A DNA stretch of 64,000 nt from Bryobacterales bacterium (lineage in GTDB: Bacteria; Acidobacteriota; Terriglobia; Bryobacterales; Bryobacteraceae). The DNA lies in assembly GCA_016713735.1 (NCBI GenBank), contig JADJOP010000001.1:1-64000 (forward strand), in the 5' to 3' direction. The translations under genes and the position numbers were made by a program. This document shows, in pieces, positions 1-11,009 of the stretch. The number at the start of each line of letters is the position of its first letter. Position 1 is the first letter of the stretch. The notes beneath the pieces were generated by a model. It was not told the DNA's origin. It saw nothing but the letters and a program-made list of their open reading frames with translations, and did not search any database.

Positions 1-216
1 GGAGCGCCAACCGCGCCACAGAAAGCCGGTGAATCCGATGGGGATGTAGATGACGATTGATCAGAATATCCCGGAGTCCGGTGCTCCTGACGGATTGTCC
101 CCAGCCGTTGAGCAGGCGCCGGACGGCATGGCTCAAGGGGCGGTCCGGAGACGAAGCTCCAGGAAGAGGGAGCCGGCCAGCAGAAGGACGGCGAAAGCAG
201 CGAGGAGGATCAGCAT
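1..216 (-). pseudogene. VanZ-like membrane protein remnant, partial at window edge
   Basis: On the minus strand an ATG at 216 opens a hydrophobic stretch (MLILLAAFAVLLLAGSLF). A TGA stops it about 27 codons later. Further on, after at least one frame change, the strand reads DILIN and then VIYIPIGFTGFLWRG before running off the window edge. That pattern, a membrane segment with a YxPxGF core, resembles the VanZ family, whose members are small membrane proteins often found in polysaccharide and exosortase loci. The ATG overlaps the end of the preceding glycosyltransferase remnant (TAAATG), so the two were probably one operon. Both are now broken. The family call rests on a short motif and is tentative. 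Confidence 0.35.
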
Positions 217-1405
217 TTAGCGCCAGTAGCCGAAGAGAGAGCGGTCTGGCAGACTGCCAGCGTTTCCTGCGCCACAGTGTCCCAGCCGCGCTGCATGGAG
301 GCGGAAAGAGCGTCGTCTCCATTCGCGGTTCAGTGTCCGTTCCAGGGCGGCGGAGAGCATCCGGGTTCTGAGGCGGGGTGAGTTCGCCGCGGCTTTGGTC
401 CCACGAGGTCGGGTATCGCCCAACGGAGCTGGCAACCACGGGCCGGTAAAGTGGATAGGGCCTCAATGACCACGTTAGGGCAGCCCTCGTTGAGGCTGGG
501 CAGGCAGAAGACGTTGCAGGCGTGCATCCAGCGGGCGACGTGGCGGGGGGCAGGAGCCGGTAAAGTGGACAGGCAGCGTGCGCCGGACTGGGTTAGGGGG
601 TGGCCTGAAGTTCGGCTTGCTGGTGGCCCTCCACGAAAACCAGCTCAAGTTTCGGGCGGCGGACGGCCAGCGAGATGGCAGCAACGAGGAGATCCTTCAC
701 GCCCTTGACGGGGAGACGAGATGGCCGGCAAAGAGGATGATTTCGGAATCAGGGTTGAGGCCGAGCGCGTGCCTGGCGCTAGTGCGGCTGCCAAGGGCGA
801 AGATACTGGAGTCGCAGCCATTGAGAATGACGTGGATCTGATTCGGCGGGTGCTCCGAGTTCCAGTGCGCGCTGGCGGAGTTCGCTACTCACGGTGAGGA
901 CCCCGTTGCCTGTGCAAGCACTTTGCGGACACCTCTGGTGGTGAAGGGGTCCGGCGGAGATCGGTACCGCGCGAGCCGACGACGATGGGGACGCCGAGTT
1001 TACGGGCAGTGAGGCAGGCGGCGTAGCCTTCCGGATAGAGCCAATAGGCGAGGATAATGTCAGGTTGAAAAGCGCGGACGGGGGCCGATCAGGCGATTGG
1101 CGGCGAGGCGCCCGTCGAAAGGGCGGGTGAGGCGGGGCAGGGCGGAGTATCCGCAGTAGTGGACGCGGACGCCGGTACGCTGCGAGGCTGGATCGGCGCG
1201 GCGGTAGACGTAGCCTGGGCTGGAGCCAGGAGACGGGCGGATAAACGGCGAGAGGGACAAAGACCTCGACGGTAGCGAGGCGGTCCAGTTGAGCGACGGT
1301 GTGATAGAGGGGAATGCCGCGGTAGGGATCGGTGCTAATTGGGAAATTGGGAGTAACGACCGCGATACGCGGTGGGCGGGCGGTTGTGTCAGGGGCCATC
1401 GGCAA
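217..1405 (-). pseudogene. GT4-family glycosyltransferase, multiply frameshifted
   Basis: The pieces of a GT-B glycosyltransferase can be read in order on the minus strand, in changing frames. The N-terminus near 1400-1290 begins PRIAVVTPNFPISTDPYRG, typical of the first Rossmann strand. Near 930-880 comes a segment reading VSSELRQRALELGAP. Near 525-460 comes the sugar-nucleotide-binding signature NVFCLPSLNEGCPNVVIEAL, the E-x7-E region of family 4 enzymes. A C-terminal helix region lies near 330-220. At least four frame changes separate these pieces, so no full product can be made. The role was presumably transfer of a sugar onto a surface polysaccharide; the donor cannot be told. Confidence 0.75.
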
Positions 1406-1444
1406 ACGACCTACAGTAACATGCGTCGCAGTGTAGAGGCCGCA

Positions 1445-3082
1445 CCGTAATCCGTCCGTAAGGAGAGTCGAGGGCGCGCCGGGGGCCCGAGGAATGGATG
1501 GCTGAGGCTGGCCTCGGCCTGGTTGTTAGGAGTTCGGCAGTTGGATGGGCGTCGAAAGAGCTGGTTTTGACTTGTTGTCGCCAGTCAATGACTTGGGCGG
1601 GCACACTTCAAGCCCGTGCGACAAACCTCGAATCGCGTAACATCCGTCCAGCCGCGAGGATGAGTCTGGCGGCCTCCGGTGGGGAGGCGGCAGCAGGCGC
1701 AAGGCGCCATTCCAGTTGCTGAAGCGGCTCAGACCTCGTGTCAGGCGATGCACGACCTGCCTGGCATGGCGCACCAATTTACCGGGCGTATTCAAGATCA
1801 GAAACCGCAGCCGCTTGGGCCGCGCCGTGAGCAACTCCGCAGGCAGCGCCAGGCGCTTCATCGCCGTCAACACATTGAAGGTCAGCACGGCCAAGCGCAG
1901 CCAGGCCGCGTTGGACCCGAAGCGGGCGCACGGCAGCACCCCGCCGGCCAGTTCGTTCTTGATCACCGCATGCGCCGCCTCAATCGAGCCAGCCTTCTCG
2001 CGATGCCACTCCAGCCGCCGCTTCGGTTTCCAATCCCAGAGATTGGTCCGCACCGCAAAGTGCTTCGCCGCCTCCCCGCCTGCAAACAGTTCCCCTTGCT
2101 TGTTGCGAATCCGGATGGCGATTGTACGCAGCGGCTCCCGGTAGTGGTTCTCCGCGGTCTCTTCGGGAAAATAGTCCACCTGCGCGCACTCCTTGATGGC
2201 CTGGCTGTCCTGGTGGTAAGGCTGCCAGCGCTCCTCCGGCGTGGCCAGAATCTCTTCCCGCAGCGCTGGGTTCATGCGCGCGCTCACCGCAAAACCGATG
2301 AAGCCTTGTGGTCCATCCGGCCGTTGCTCGTTCCGCAACCACGTCAACAGCCCTCCTCCTCGCACGCCGAGTCGCCACGGAAGTAATACTCGCCCACGGT
2401 CTCCGGTAGCGCGGCAAAGACCCTCCGCGCCACCCGCAACGGTTGCTGCTGCGCCGGCAGGTTGCCGTCCCGGAACTCGTCGGCCAACACCACGTTCATC
2501 TCCGCCCACAAGGCCAGCATCGAGTGGTAGCCGGTCACCCCTTCGTAGGTTCCTTGGCTTCCTTCTTCCAGCTCTCGATGATCGTCGAGTCCAGGTCAAC
2601 CGTGGCGATCTTGTGCTCGGCGCAGCGGCGGCCCAACTCCCGCACCACATCCTGATTGACCTGCGCCAAAGCAAGCAACGGCGCACTTTCCTCCGGGGTA
2701 TAGCTCACCTGGTCCCCTCCCAGTTCCCGCTGCGCTTGCTCGATCAGACCATCTTCGTGAAACCGGTACAGAAACTTCCGCGCCGCCTCCGCGCTCGGCA
2801 TCGTGTATCCCGCCATCTGCGTCACGTCAGGCGCTTCCCGCAACTGGTCGAAATCCTCCAGGCAATCCCCACTCACCGCGTTCAACGTCAGGAAACTCTC
2901 CACGTAAGCCGCTTCGTCCAAGCCCCGTTCGCGTTGTTTCAGCCGCAAATGCCGCTTCACGCTGCCGGGCACATCCAAACTGCGCACCGCCCGCAGGAAC
3001 AACGGCAGCCCCCTTCTCCATCCCCGTCCCATTCCATCGGCCTAGCCTTGACTCCGCTCAAATCCTTACGGACGGATTACGG
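1445..3082 (-). mobile_element. IS1380-family insertion sequence with perfect ends and target duplication
   Basis: The element is bounded by a perfect 19-bp inverted repeat, CCGTAATCCGTCCGTAAGG at 1445-1463 and its complement at 3064-3082. The pentanucleotide CCGCA is directly repeated immediately outside (1440-1444 and 3083-3087), as expected for a target duplication of 4-5 bp in this family. It contains one transposase gene on the minus strand, now frameshifted. The same terminal repeat, 17 of 19 bases, recurs at 41967-41983 beside a related copy. Intact boundaries with a broken transposase mean the insertion is relatively clean but no longer autonomous. Confidence 0.88.
1526..3032 (-). pseudogene. 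IS1380-family transposase, frameshifted
   Basis: The N-terminal third (3032-2535) reads through KIATVDLDSTIIESWKKEA, which holds the first catalytic aspartate region of IS1380 DDE transposases, then hits a stop. The product resumes one base out of frame at about 2538 with GYHSMLALWAEMNVVLADEF and continues to an RGDSACEEE region near 2350. A second shift leads to the last long segment, which includes WHREKAGSIEAAHAVIKNEL, the family's conserved C-terminal glutamate region. Two frame changes therefore separate the catalytic residues. The related copy at 42-43.6 kb is broken at almost the same codon, but there by an in-frame TAG, so programmed frameshifting is unlikely. Confidence 0.8.
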
Positions 3083-3160
3083 CCGCATTGGGTTCATAAC
3101 GCATGGCTCCGGGAACGTAGCAATGTCATGGTGGGGTTGCGTGCAAGAAAAGGACTATCC

Positions 3161-3939
3161 ATGCGTCCAGTGAAATCATTTTTGTTCGCGGTTTGCATCC
3201 CTTTGATCCTCAGCGGCTTGATGTGGGCCCAATTTGTTGGTCCGGGGAGTTTGAGACCAGGCACCGGCCAACCGTCAGCGAGAGACTCAGTCTCGACGCC
3301 GATGACGGAGAGCACGGGGGCTTCGTCCATGGGCGCTGGTCAACGGCATATACAACAACACGCTGAGCGCCAGCGCGGCAGCCGCGAAATACGACACGAT
3401 GACATCGACATTTTCGGGCGGGTCGGGCGGGTTCAAGTCGTGGAACCCGCAAGGAACTGGGCGGCAGTATGATGGCCAGCGGAACGTATTTCAACAAAGG
3501 ACCGGTTGTTGGTAGTTCTCAGGAGAGCAGTTCGTCCTGGCGCCAGTCTTATGTAGGCAACCTGACTTATGGCCAGCAGGTGAGTCAGAGGCTGAAGTTC
3601 TCCGTCCAGCAAATGGGCGGCCTTTCCGACGGCGGATTCGGTTATGGCTCGGCCTTCGGAGCAAACGAGATTCCCGGGATGACGAGCGGAGACGGATCGG
3701 GAGGTATGACAACGCTCGATTCCGGGGGCGCGTCCTTGGTGGATTCGGCGAATAACGGACTGGTGGACAACGAGCTCTTCTCCAACCGGACGAAATTCTT
3801 CAGCGGAGGCGGTTCGTTGGACTATCGAATCAGCCAGCGTGTGCAAGTGAGTGGATGGGGGCAGACCTCGTTCATCAGTCGGAGCGGTAGCGTGTATGGA
3901 TTAGACAATTACGGCGGTGGCGGATCTGGTGGAAGGTAA
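3161..3939 (+). pseudogene. Secreted or outer-membrane Gly/Ser-rich protein, frameshifted
   Basis: An ATG at 3161 starts MRPVKSFLFAVCIPLILSGL, a clear signal peptide, followed by a short mature stretch. After about residue 50 the sensible reading moves to another frame, with VNGIYNNTLSASAAA and FSGGSGGFKSWNPQG between about 3330 and 3450. It returns from about 3476 as GTYFNKGPVVGSS and continues to 3939. The later part alternates aromatic and small residues (SLDYRISQRVQVSGWGQTSF), which suits beta-strands of an outer-membrane barrel. No named family is recognised. At least two frame changes make it non-functional as written. It abuts another damaged secreted-protein fragment downstream. Confidence 0.5.
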
Positions 3940-4860
3940 TGGCGTGTGGCTCACGGGGACTACCGTGTCTGTGGAGGACGCGGTGGTTCCGATGTGTCTG
4001 ACGGGCTCCGGGACGCCGAGCGGCGCGTGTATGGCCGGGCGGGACACGTATGTGGATACAACGAATGGTGGATTCTGGTATTACAACGGTGGCGGCGCCT
4101 GGATGGTGACCAGCAGCGAGGCCATGGCCATGGGGCATGACGCGGCGCAGATCACTTCGGGCGTGTTGGGGCTGACAAAGGGCGGCACGAACCAGAGCGT
4201 CTGGATGGCCGGCCAGTGCGTGCAGGTGAGCGCGGATGGCACGCGGCTGGAAAGCGCCGCGGGTTCTTGCGGCACGGGCGGTGGCGGTTCGGTGGCGCCG
4301 GCGCTCCCCGACGTGAGCAGGGTGGCGATGTGGGACGACTTCCTCAGCGGCGATAAGACCATCGCTTCCAGCATCGGGACACTGGGTTGGCAGCAGGGGG
4401 GGATCGGCACCTTCTCGGAATTGACCGGCGAACTGAACCATCCCGGCATCATCCGGCTGGATTCGACGACCTCGACAACGAGCAACTCGGCAAGCATGCA
4501 TCTCATGCGTACAGCTGGATTGCAGCGGGCGGAGATGTTTGATCTGACGTGGATCTTCCGTCCGAATCAGGCCGATGGGAATACCGTGGTCCGGGCGGGA
4601 CTGCTCTGCTCCGCGGCGTCGGTCTACTATCAGCCGCGGCCTTCGGACTGTATCTGGCTGGAGAAAGCGGCAGCCGACTCGAACTGGTACTGGACGGTGC
4701 GGGCGTCAGGCACCGACGTGCAGCGGGGCGATAGCGGGGTTGCGGTGACGGTTGGTGGGTGGGTGAAGCTGCGATTGCGGCGAGTGGACGCGAGCAGGAT
4801 AGGGTTTACTGTCAATGGTGGTGCGGAGCTGATGACATCAGCGTCGCTACCGGCCTCGCC
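3917..4860 (+). pseudogene. Fragment of a secreted, tail-fibre-like or LamG-like protein
   Basis: The reading frame from 3917 has no convincing start and looks like the interior of a larger protein. It contains the short pattern DTTNGGFWYYNGGGAWM, similar to repeats in phage-tail-like and adhesin-like proteins, then ITSGVLGLTKGGTNQS. A second domain starts near MWDDFLSGDKTIASSIGTLG and alternates strands up to VNGGAELMTSASLP, which suits a concanavalin-like fold. The frame runs directly into the following kinase propeller without the expected C-terminus, so the 3 prime end was lost in a deletion or rearrangement near 4860-4900. Function unknown. Confidence 0.45.
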
Positions 4861-4879
4861 GTGCACGCCTGCCTCGCCT

Positions 4880-6717
4880 CTGGTTTCGGCTGGTACAATA
4901 GTGCCACCCGCCCCGCCCCGCTCCGCCCGCTGCTACGGCTGGACCTGAATATCGATCCCGGCATGCCGCTGGCGCGGGCCCAAGTGGCCAATGCTTCCGG
5001 CAGCAACATGCTCGCGCTCTCCCCGGACGGCACCCGCGTGGCGCTGACGCTGCGCGGCGCAGATGGCAAGGTGCGCCTCCACACCCGCCTGCTGCAGAAG
5101 AGCCAGGTTGTGCCCCTCGCCGGGACCGAGAACGCCTATGGGCCATTCTTCTCTCCGGCCGGCGATTGGATCGGCTTCTTCGCCGAGGGCAAGCTGAAGA
5201 AGATTGCCGTGGAAGGCGGCGCGGTCGTCACGCTGTGCGATGCGCCTTTGGACACGGGCGGAAGCTGGGGTGACGACGGCAACATCATCGCGGCTCTGGA
5301 CTGGAGGACCGTTCTCTCGCGGATCCCGGCCGCCGGCGGGACGCCTGTGCCGGTGACGAAATTGGCTGCCGGAGAAGAGACCCACCGCTGGCCGCAGGTG
5401 CTCCCCGGCAGCCAGATGGTCCTGTTCACCGCTTCCGCCGTGAGTCGTAGTGGTTACGACAACGCGAACATCGAGCTGATCTCGCTGCGGACCGGAGAGC
5501 GGAAAGCGCTGCACAAGGGCGGTTTCTTCGGCCGCTATCTTGACGATACGACTAGTTCGAGCGGCAGCGGCTCGAGCGGCACCGGCCACCTGGTTTACCT
5601 GCGCGATTCCACGGCTTTCGCCGTGCCCTTCCATCCCGGTAAGCTGGCACTGGCTGGCGCCCCGGTGCCCATTCTGGAGGATGTCAGCAGCACCGAGTCA
5701 GGGGGCGGGGACTTTGCGTTTGCGCAGAACGGAGCTTTCGTCTACCTCGCAGGGAAGGCATCCCAGGCTGGGTGGCCGATCTCCTGGGTGGATGGCGCTG
5801 GCAAGGCGGCACAGCCGCTGCAGGCGCCGCTTGGCCAGTACTTCGGTCCGCGCTTCTCTCCCGACGGGAAGCGGCTGGCGTTTTTGTTGGGCAATGGGAA
5901 AGGGCTCGATATCTGGGTGAAGGATTTGGACCGGGATACGCCGTCGCGGCTGAGTTTCCTGCCGGGTTTGAATACCCACACCGTGTGGACTCCGAACGGG
6001 AAGAGCATCGTGTTCCGGTCCGACAATCCGGCGGCTCCCGGGTTGTACGCGATCCGCTCGGACGGATCGGGCGAGGCGAAGCGCCTGACGGAGGACAAAG
6101 CGCCAGCGTATCCCTATTCGTTTTCTCCGGACGGGAAGCGTCTGGCGATTTCCCAGACCGGGAGTGGCAAACGCTCTGACATTTTCACCCTGCCAGTGGA
6201 GGCCGACCCCGGGCTGGGTGGTCCGGGGCTCCGCCTCGGGAAGGCGGAGCTGTTCCTGGGGACGCCATTCGGTGAATACCTTCCGGAGTTTTCGCCGGAC
6301 GGGCGCTGGCTGGTGTATCAGTCGAATGAGTCCGGGACCAATGAAGTCTACGTCCGCCCGTTCCCTGTGACAGGAGGGGGGCCGGGGGGCCGATGGCAGG
6401 TGTCCACGGGAGGAGGCCAGAGGCCGCTGTGGTCCCGCGACGGACGGGAACTGCTATTTCTGACTTCGGACGGGCACGTGATGGCCGCCACCTACACCGC
6501 GAAAGGCGACTCGTTCGTGGCCGGGAAGCCCCGGGTTTGGACGGAGACTCGGATAGGAGCGAGTGCTACCTTCGGTCGCAACTACGACATCACGCCGGAC
6601 GGCAAGCGGCTGGCGGCGATCGTGGTCGATGCCGAGGGCGACAAGCTGCCCACGCACTTGACGTTCCTGCTGCACTTTTTCGACGAACTGCGGCGAAAAG
6701 CACCGGTAGGGAAATAG
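4880..6717 (+). pseudogene. PD40/TolB-like beta-propeller, C-terminal half of a Ser/Thr kinase
   Basis: From RLDLNIDPGMPLARAQ onward the protein carries repeated SPDGxR-type blades: LALSPDGTRVAL, PRFSPDGKRLAF, YSFSPDGKRLAI, PEFSPDGRWLVY and DITPDGKRLAA. This is the extracytoplasmic PD40 propeller normally attached to a Pkn-type kinase domain and one membrane helix in Acidobacteriota. Neither the kinase domain nor the membrane helix is present. The open frame starts in foreign sequence (about 4759) belonging to the preceding fragment. The C-terminus is intact and ends at a TAG. It is best read as the tail of a sensor kinase left by a fusion or deletion near 4.88 kb. Any product would lack an export signal. 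Confidence 0.6.
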
Positions 6718-7090
6718 AGCCCCAAACTGACAACGGCTGGGCCCTGGAAAACAGCTTGATTCAAAACGTGCTGGCTGAATAGGGAACGAGTCGTCGGCAT
6801 AACCGGCTAATCTGTGCCCATTCTCCCGCGAGGCCGCAGGGGATGTTTTGCGGTCAGCCGATAGCTCACTTATGCCATCGAGAACACCGATAAGCAAGGG
6901 GTGCGCTCGAGACGGCATAGCTAACACATGTAAGCCGTTCCCGGGTTAGTAAGGCAACTTTCAAACGAAAAGACAAATGGTGCCGAACTTGCCGCTGGCG
7001 ATACTTCAAGACTCGACTTTGGCCGGTAATTATCGGCTAACCGGAAGTTATCCACTTCACCCGCGAATCTGAACGCGTGCTCGTCGTTCT
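6718..7090. other. Gene-free stretch between propeller remnant and IS3-family remnant
   Basis: No reading frame here has the composition of a gene. The last 60 bases or so before the transposase are likely the outer part of the IS3-family element, but no terminal inverted repeat could be matched at the other side. Confidence 0.4.
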
Positions 7091-7955
7091 TCACGCGGCC
7101 TTCTGACGACGAACCTGGCGCTGTTTACGCGCCTCCTCCAACTTCCGATCTCGCTGGGCATGGATCTCAGCCTGACGCCCGGCGAGCATATCCTTCGGCG
7201 TGATGTAGCCGATGGCGCTGTTCAGGCGGACGTTGTTGTAATGCTCCACGTAGCCTTGCACCAGTCGTCGCGCGTCTTCCAGCGACAGTGGCGTTCCCGG
7301 CCGGATGCACTCTCCTTTGAGCGATTTGTGCCAACGTTCGATTTTCCCGTTCGATTGCGGATAGTACGGCGAGGTTCTGACGTGCGTCATGCCGGAGATC
7401 CGAATGAACTCCTTGAAGTCCTTGGCGATGAACTGCGGCCCGTTGTCGGAGATGATCCGGGGCCTTGCTTGCGGGTGCAGTTCCTTGGCCCGTTCCAGGA
7501 TGATCTCGATGTCCGCCTCCGTCATCGACTCCCGCAGATCCCAGTTGACGATGTAGCGGCTGCAGCCGTCCAGAATGCTGCACAGGTAGTAGAACGTCCC
7601 GCTGATGTTGATATAGGAAACATCGATGTGCCAGTGCTGATGCGCCGTCAGCGGCTGCTCAAAGCCGGTGCCCTTCTTCGACGGCTTTCCGTTCCACTTC
7701 GACAACAGTCCTGCCTGCCCCAGCACTCGCCATACGCTGGTCGGGCTCACAGCCACAATGTCCGCATCGAGCATCATGAACGTCAGCCGCCGATAGCCTT
7801 CCAGCGGGCTCTTCAAATGGAAGCCGATGATGGCCTGCTTCTCCCAATCCTCCAGCCAGAAATCACGGGGAACCCAGCCGTTGTGCTCGTTCACCTTGCC
7901 GTAGCGTTCCTACCAGTCGTAGAACTTGCTGGCGGTGATGGCGAGCCACCACCAG
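7091..7955 (-). pseudogene. IS3-family transposase OrfB, truncated, with in-frame TAG
   Basis: The frame from 7894 down to 7091 encodes an rve integrase core. HWHIDVSYI holds the first Asp, RIISDNGPQFIAKDF the second Asp, and YYPQSNGKIERWHKSLKGE the Glu, so the DDE triad is complete. The same frame continues upstream past a TAG at 7912-7910 into ITASKFYDW, which belongs to the same protein, so the stop is a point nonsense mutation. Beyond about 7955 the sequence changes to an unrelated membrane protein that the element interrupts. The N-terminal helix-turn-helix partner OrfA is absent. The element is dead. Confidence 0.7.
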
Positions 7956-8339
7956 CCGCCGCACGCCTGGCGCCCGGTTTCCCACCGCCGCCACCGCCGC
8001 CACAAACGCCACCAGCACAAACGGCACGGCATACGCGAACACCCACGCCGGACCCATCGACTCGTGCCTCCCCCACCATGCCCCCGCCAGGCCACCGGCC
8101 ATCAGCGCCAGCGCACCCAACCGCTCCACTCAAGGCGCCCGGCTGAAGAATAGCCACCACAGCAGAATCAACGCCGCGCACCCGAACACCCCCTCAATGG
8201 CGTACATAAAGCCGCCAAATCCCGGCACCAGCGCCTTCACCCCAAACCGAGACACCAGCAGCACCACAGCCGCCGCAGCACCAGGCCATATCCGCAGGGG
8301 TTTCTGAATCGGGACAGTGAGGGACACGTCGGGGGCCAT
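7956..8339 (-). pseudogene. N-terminal membrane part of a PQQ-propeller-type protein, cut by IS
   Basis: An ATG at 8339 starts MAPDVSLTVPIQKPLRIWPG, followed by two to three hydrophobic segments (AAAAVVLLVSRFGVKALVPG, FGCAALILLWWLFFSRAP). A TGA near 8130 interrupts the frame. The same frame then continues VERLGALALMAGG and VFAYAVPFVLVAFVAAVAA, so the stop looks like a Trp codon changed to TGA. At about 7955 the coding sequence is replaced by the IS3-family transposase. In Solibacter-type genomes similar membrane segments precede a PQQ-binding-like propeller. That propeller is missing here, so the family is inferred only from the membrane part. Confidence 0.42.
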
Positions 8340-8456
8340 GCTTCCTATACGACACGTTGTCCCCAATTGTTCCCCGCCCAAGGCGGGGTCCATCCGCATC
8401 TCCGGCCTACATGCCGGTCTGGCATCCCATCAAGTCAATCCTCTATCCTCATAGAA

Positions 8457-10344
8457 TTGTCAAATCTGTTGAACAATCCCGTTCTGTATCCGGCCTGTCT
8501 ATGGAGTGCCCTCTTGTTGGCGGGGCAGACGGCCCTGCACGCTTTCACGCGCGCCGGCAACCAAAGCCATTTCCAACACCTGGATCTCGAACACATACGG
8601 GACCACGGGCTGGCTCTGGCGGTGCTGGCCCTGCAAGCGCTCCTGGTGGTGGCCGGCTTGTGGCGGATAGGACTACCTGTCCGAGGAATCCCGCTGGTGG
8701 CCCTGGCCGCCCTGCTGACCGCGGTATCGGCCGTCCCCTCGCGCGACCTTTCGTTCTACTTCCAGGAACTGGGCCTGGCGGGCGCTATCGCCTGCATCCA
8801 ACTGGGAAACCTCTGGCTGGCGGCATCCTCGCTGCCAGAACGACTACGGGCATCCATTTCGCGCTGGCCGGCCTCGGTGTTCGCCCAGTGCGGAGGGCGG
8901 GCCGTCTGGATCTGCGCTTTGCTCGTGGCATTCACTGCCGGGGACATTGAACCTGACGGTGTACGAGAACCATCCCCACATCGCCGACGAGCTTGCCTTC
9001 CTGTTGCAGGGCCGTATGTTTGCCGAGGGCCGGCTCACCATCGCGCCGCCCGCCGTGCCCGCCGCCTTCCCCATCGATCTTTTCGTTCAGGGCCCGCGCG
9101 AGTGGTATCCGTGCACCCTGCCCGGCTATCCCCTCCTGCTGGCCTTGGGATTCCTGCTGGGCGCGCCGTGGCTGGTGAATGCCCTGCTCGCCGGCGCCAA
9201 CATCGTGCTCGCCCAACGCCTCTTCCTACGCCTCTTGGAACCAGGGCTGGCGTCCATGGCCACGCTGCTGCTCGCAGTCTCTCCCTGGAACCTGTTCCTG
9301 GCGATGAGCTTCATGGGCCATACCTCCGCGCTAACATTCCTGCTCCTGATGCTGTTGGCCATGGAACGGTATCTGCGCAAGGGCGACTGGATCTGGATGG
9401 CGCTCTCCGGCCTCGCACTCGGCGGACTGTGGTCGATCCGCATGCTCGATGGATCGGCCATCGCCGTTGCCGCCGGCCTCTTCCTGCTGGTGCGCACGCG
9501 GCGGCTGGGACCAGCGCTCGCGTTCACGGCCGGGTTCGCCCCAGTGTCGCTGGCCATGCTCGCCTACAATGCCCGGCTGACGGGACAGGCCCTGTATTCC
9601 CCCCTCAGCTATTACTTTGACTCCGTCTACCATCCTGGAATCAACTCGTTGGGCTTCGGTCCGAACCGGGGCCTGCATTGGCCCTTCGATCCCTTTCCAG
9701 GCCACGGTCCAGCCGACGCTGCCGTGAATACCGTCCTCAACCTCTTTCAATTGAACACGGAGCTCTACTCCTGGGCGGGTGGTTCGCTGGCGCTCCTGAT
9801 CCTGTGCCTGCTGCTGAGGCGCTGGGACCGCATCGATCGGAGCCTGCTGGCGCTGGCGGCCTTCCTGCCTGCGGTGTATCTGCTCTACTGGTTCAGCGGA
9901 GGACCCGACTTCGGTCCCCGCTACTGGCACTTGAGCATCCTTCCCCTCGTGGTGTGGACCGCACGCCTCCTGCAAGGGCACGGCAGGAACGCCGTCGCCG
10001 TGATTGCCATGGCGGTGGCCGTGGCAACGTTTCTCCCCTGGCGGGCGCTGGACAAATACAAGGGCTACCTGGACATGCGGCCGGAATTGAGGCGAATGCG
10101 GTTCGACGCCGGGGGCCCGGCTCTGGTGCTGGTAAGGGGTCGCTTGCACCCCAGCTTCTCCTCGGCGGTATACCTGAACGAGCTCGATTTCCAGGGGCCG
10201 GTGGTGTACGCCTGGGATCAGGATGAAGACACGCGGAAGGCGCTGTTGGCCGCCTACCCCGGCCGCCGGGTGTTCACGGTCGAGGGACCGGACAGGACCG
10301 GGGCGGGCTACCGGTTGATGAGCGCCGGAGGCGCGCAGGATTGA
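8457..10344 (+). pseudogene. GT-C (ArnT/PMT-like) membrane glycosyltransferase with one frameshift
   Basis: The N-terminal part (from about TTG 8457) has several membrane helices and ends in LVAFTAG. The rest continues one base out of frame as NLTVYENHPHIADELAFLLQ and runs to 10344 with about nine more hydrophobic helices and a periplasmic tail. Removing one G from the GGGG run at 8940-8943 restores a single frame of about 630 residues. The acidic first-loop motif (ENHPHIADE) and the multi-helix layout fit GT-C enzymes, which use polyprenyl-phosphate sugars on the periplasmic face. The gene overlaps the downstream methyltransferase by 4 bases. Because the break is a single homopolymer base in an otherwise clean gene, a sequencing error is possible. 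Confidence 0.68.
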
Positions 10345-11009
10345 AGAAACTGACGCGGCAGCAGGTGCTGGAGATCGCGCGGAATCTCTACGTCGGTCCA
10401 CCCGCCGTGCGCAACGCAATCCAACGCGCCCGGCCCCACATCTGCCCGTTTGAAGACCTGGCCGATTGCGTGCCCGAGGGCGCGCATGTGCTCGACTTCG
10501 GCTGCGGCAGCGGTCTTTTCCTCGCCGTCCTGGCCGCCACCCGCCCCGGCTTTCGCGGAATCGGCGTAGACCCATCGCAGGCGGCCATCGAGGCAGCCCA
10601 CACCATGGCGGCAGAGCTCGCCGCCCGTCAAGCCGCATCCCAGCTCACCTTCGCCCGCCTGGAATCGCTGGCCACGCTTCCAGCTGGACCATTTGATCTC
10701 GTTTCCATGATCGACGTGGCCCACCACCTTCCCGCCGGGCAATTGGAGGCTCACATCGCCGCGTTGGCCGCCCGCGTGCAGCCCGGGGGGTGGTTCCTGT
10801 ATAAAGATATGGCGAGCCGCCCCCGATGGATGGCCATGCTGAATCGCGCGCACGACCTGGTGGTAGCCAGGGAGTGGATCCACTACGTCCAACCGGAACG
10901 GGTGGAGCGGCAACTGGCCGAAGCCGGATGGCGCCTGGTGCGATCCGAAGCCTGGCGGCTGCTTTGGTACGCGCACGACTTGCGACTGTTTCAGAGGAGT
11001 AGCCACTGA
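10341..11009 (+). CDS. Class I SAM-dependent methyltransferase
   Basis: This 222-residue protein has the SAM-binding motif I VLDFGCGSGLFLAVLA at about residues 49-64, the acidic residue after strand 2 (GIGVDPSQ), and FDLVSMIDVAHHLP as motif IV/post-I. These place it in the class I Rossmann methyltransferases. The start is a TTG inside the upstream stop (ATTGA), so translation is coupled to the GT-C gene. It is followed with 1-base overlap by the UbiA gene. The substrate is unknown. From the neighbours it probably methylates a glycan or lipid-linked sugar intermediate. Confidence 0.8.
   Translation: MKKLTRQQVLEIARNLYVGPPAVRNAIQRARPHICPFEDLADCVPEGAHVLDFGCGSGLFLAVLAATRPGFRGIGVDPSQAAIEAAHTMAAELAARQAASQLTFARLESLATLPAGPFDLVSMIDVAHHLPAGQLEAHIAALAARVQPGGWFLYKDMASRPRWMAMLNRAHDLVVAREWIHYVQPERVERQLAEAGWRLVRSEAWRLLWYAHDLRLFQRSSH

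Noticed and set aside
9331..10638. 435-codon open frame on the minus strand
   Set aside because: It is antisense to the GT-C and methyltransferase genes, with Arg/His/Gln-rich composition typical of a shadow frame in GC-rich DNA.
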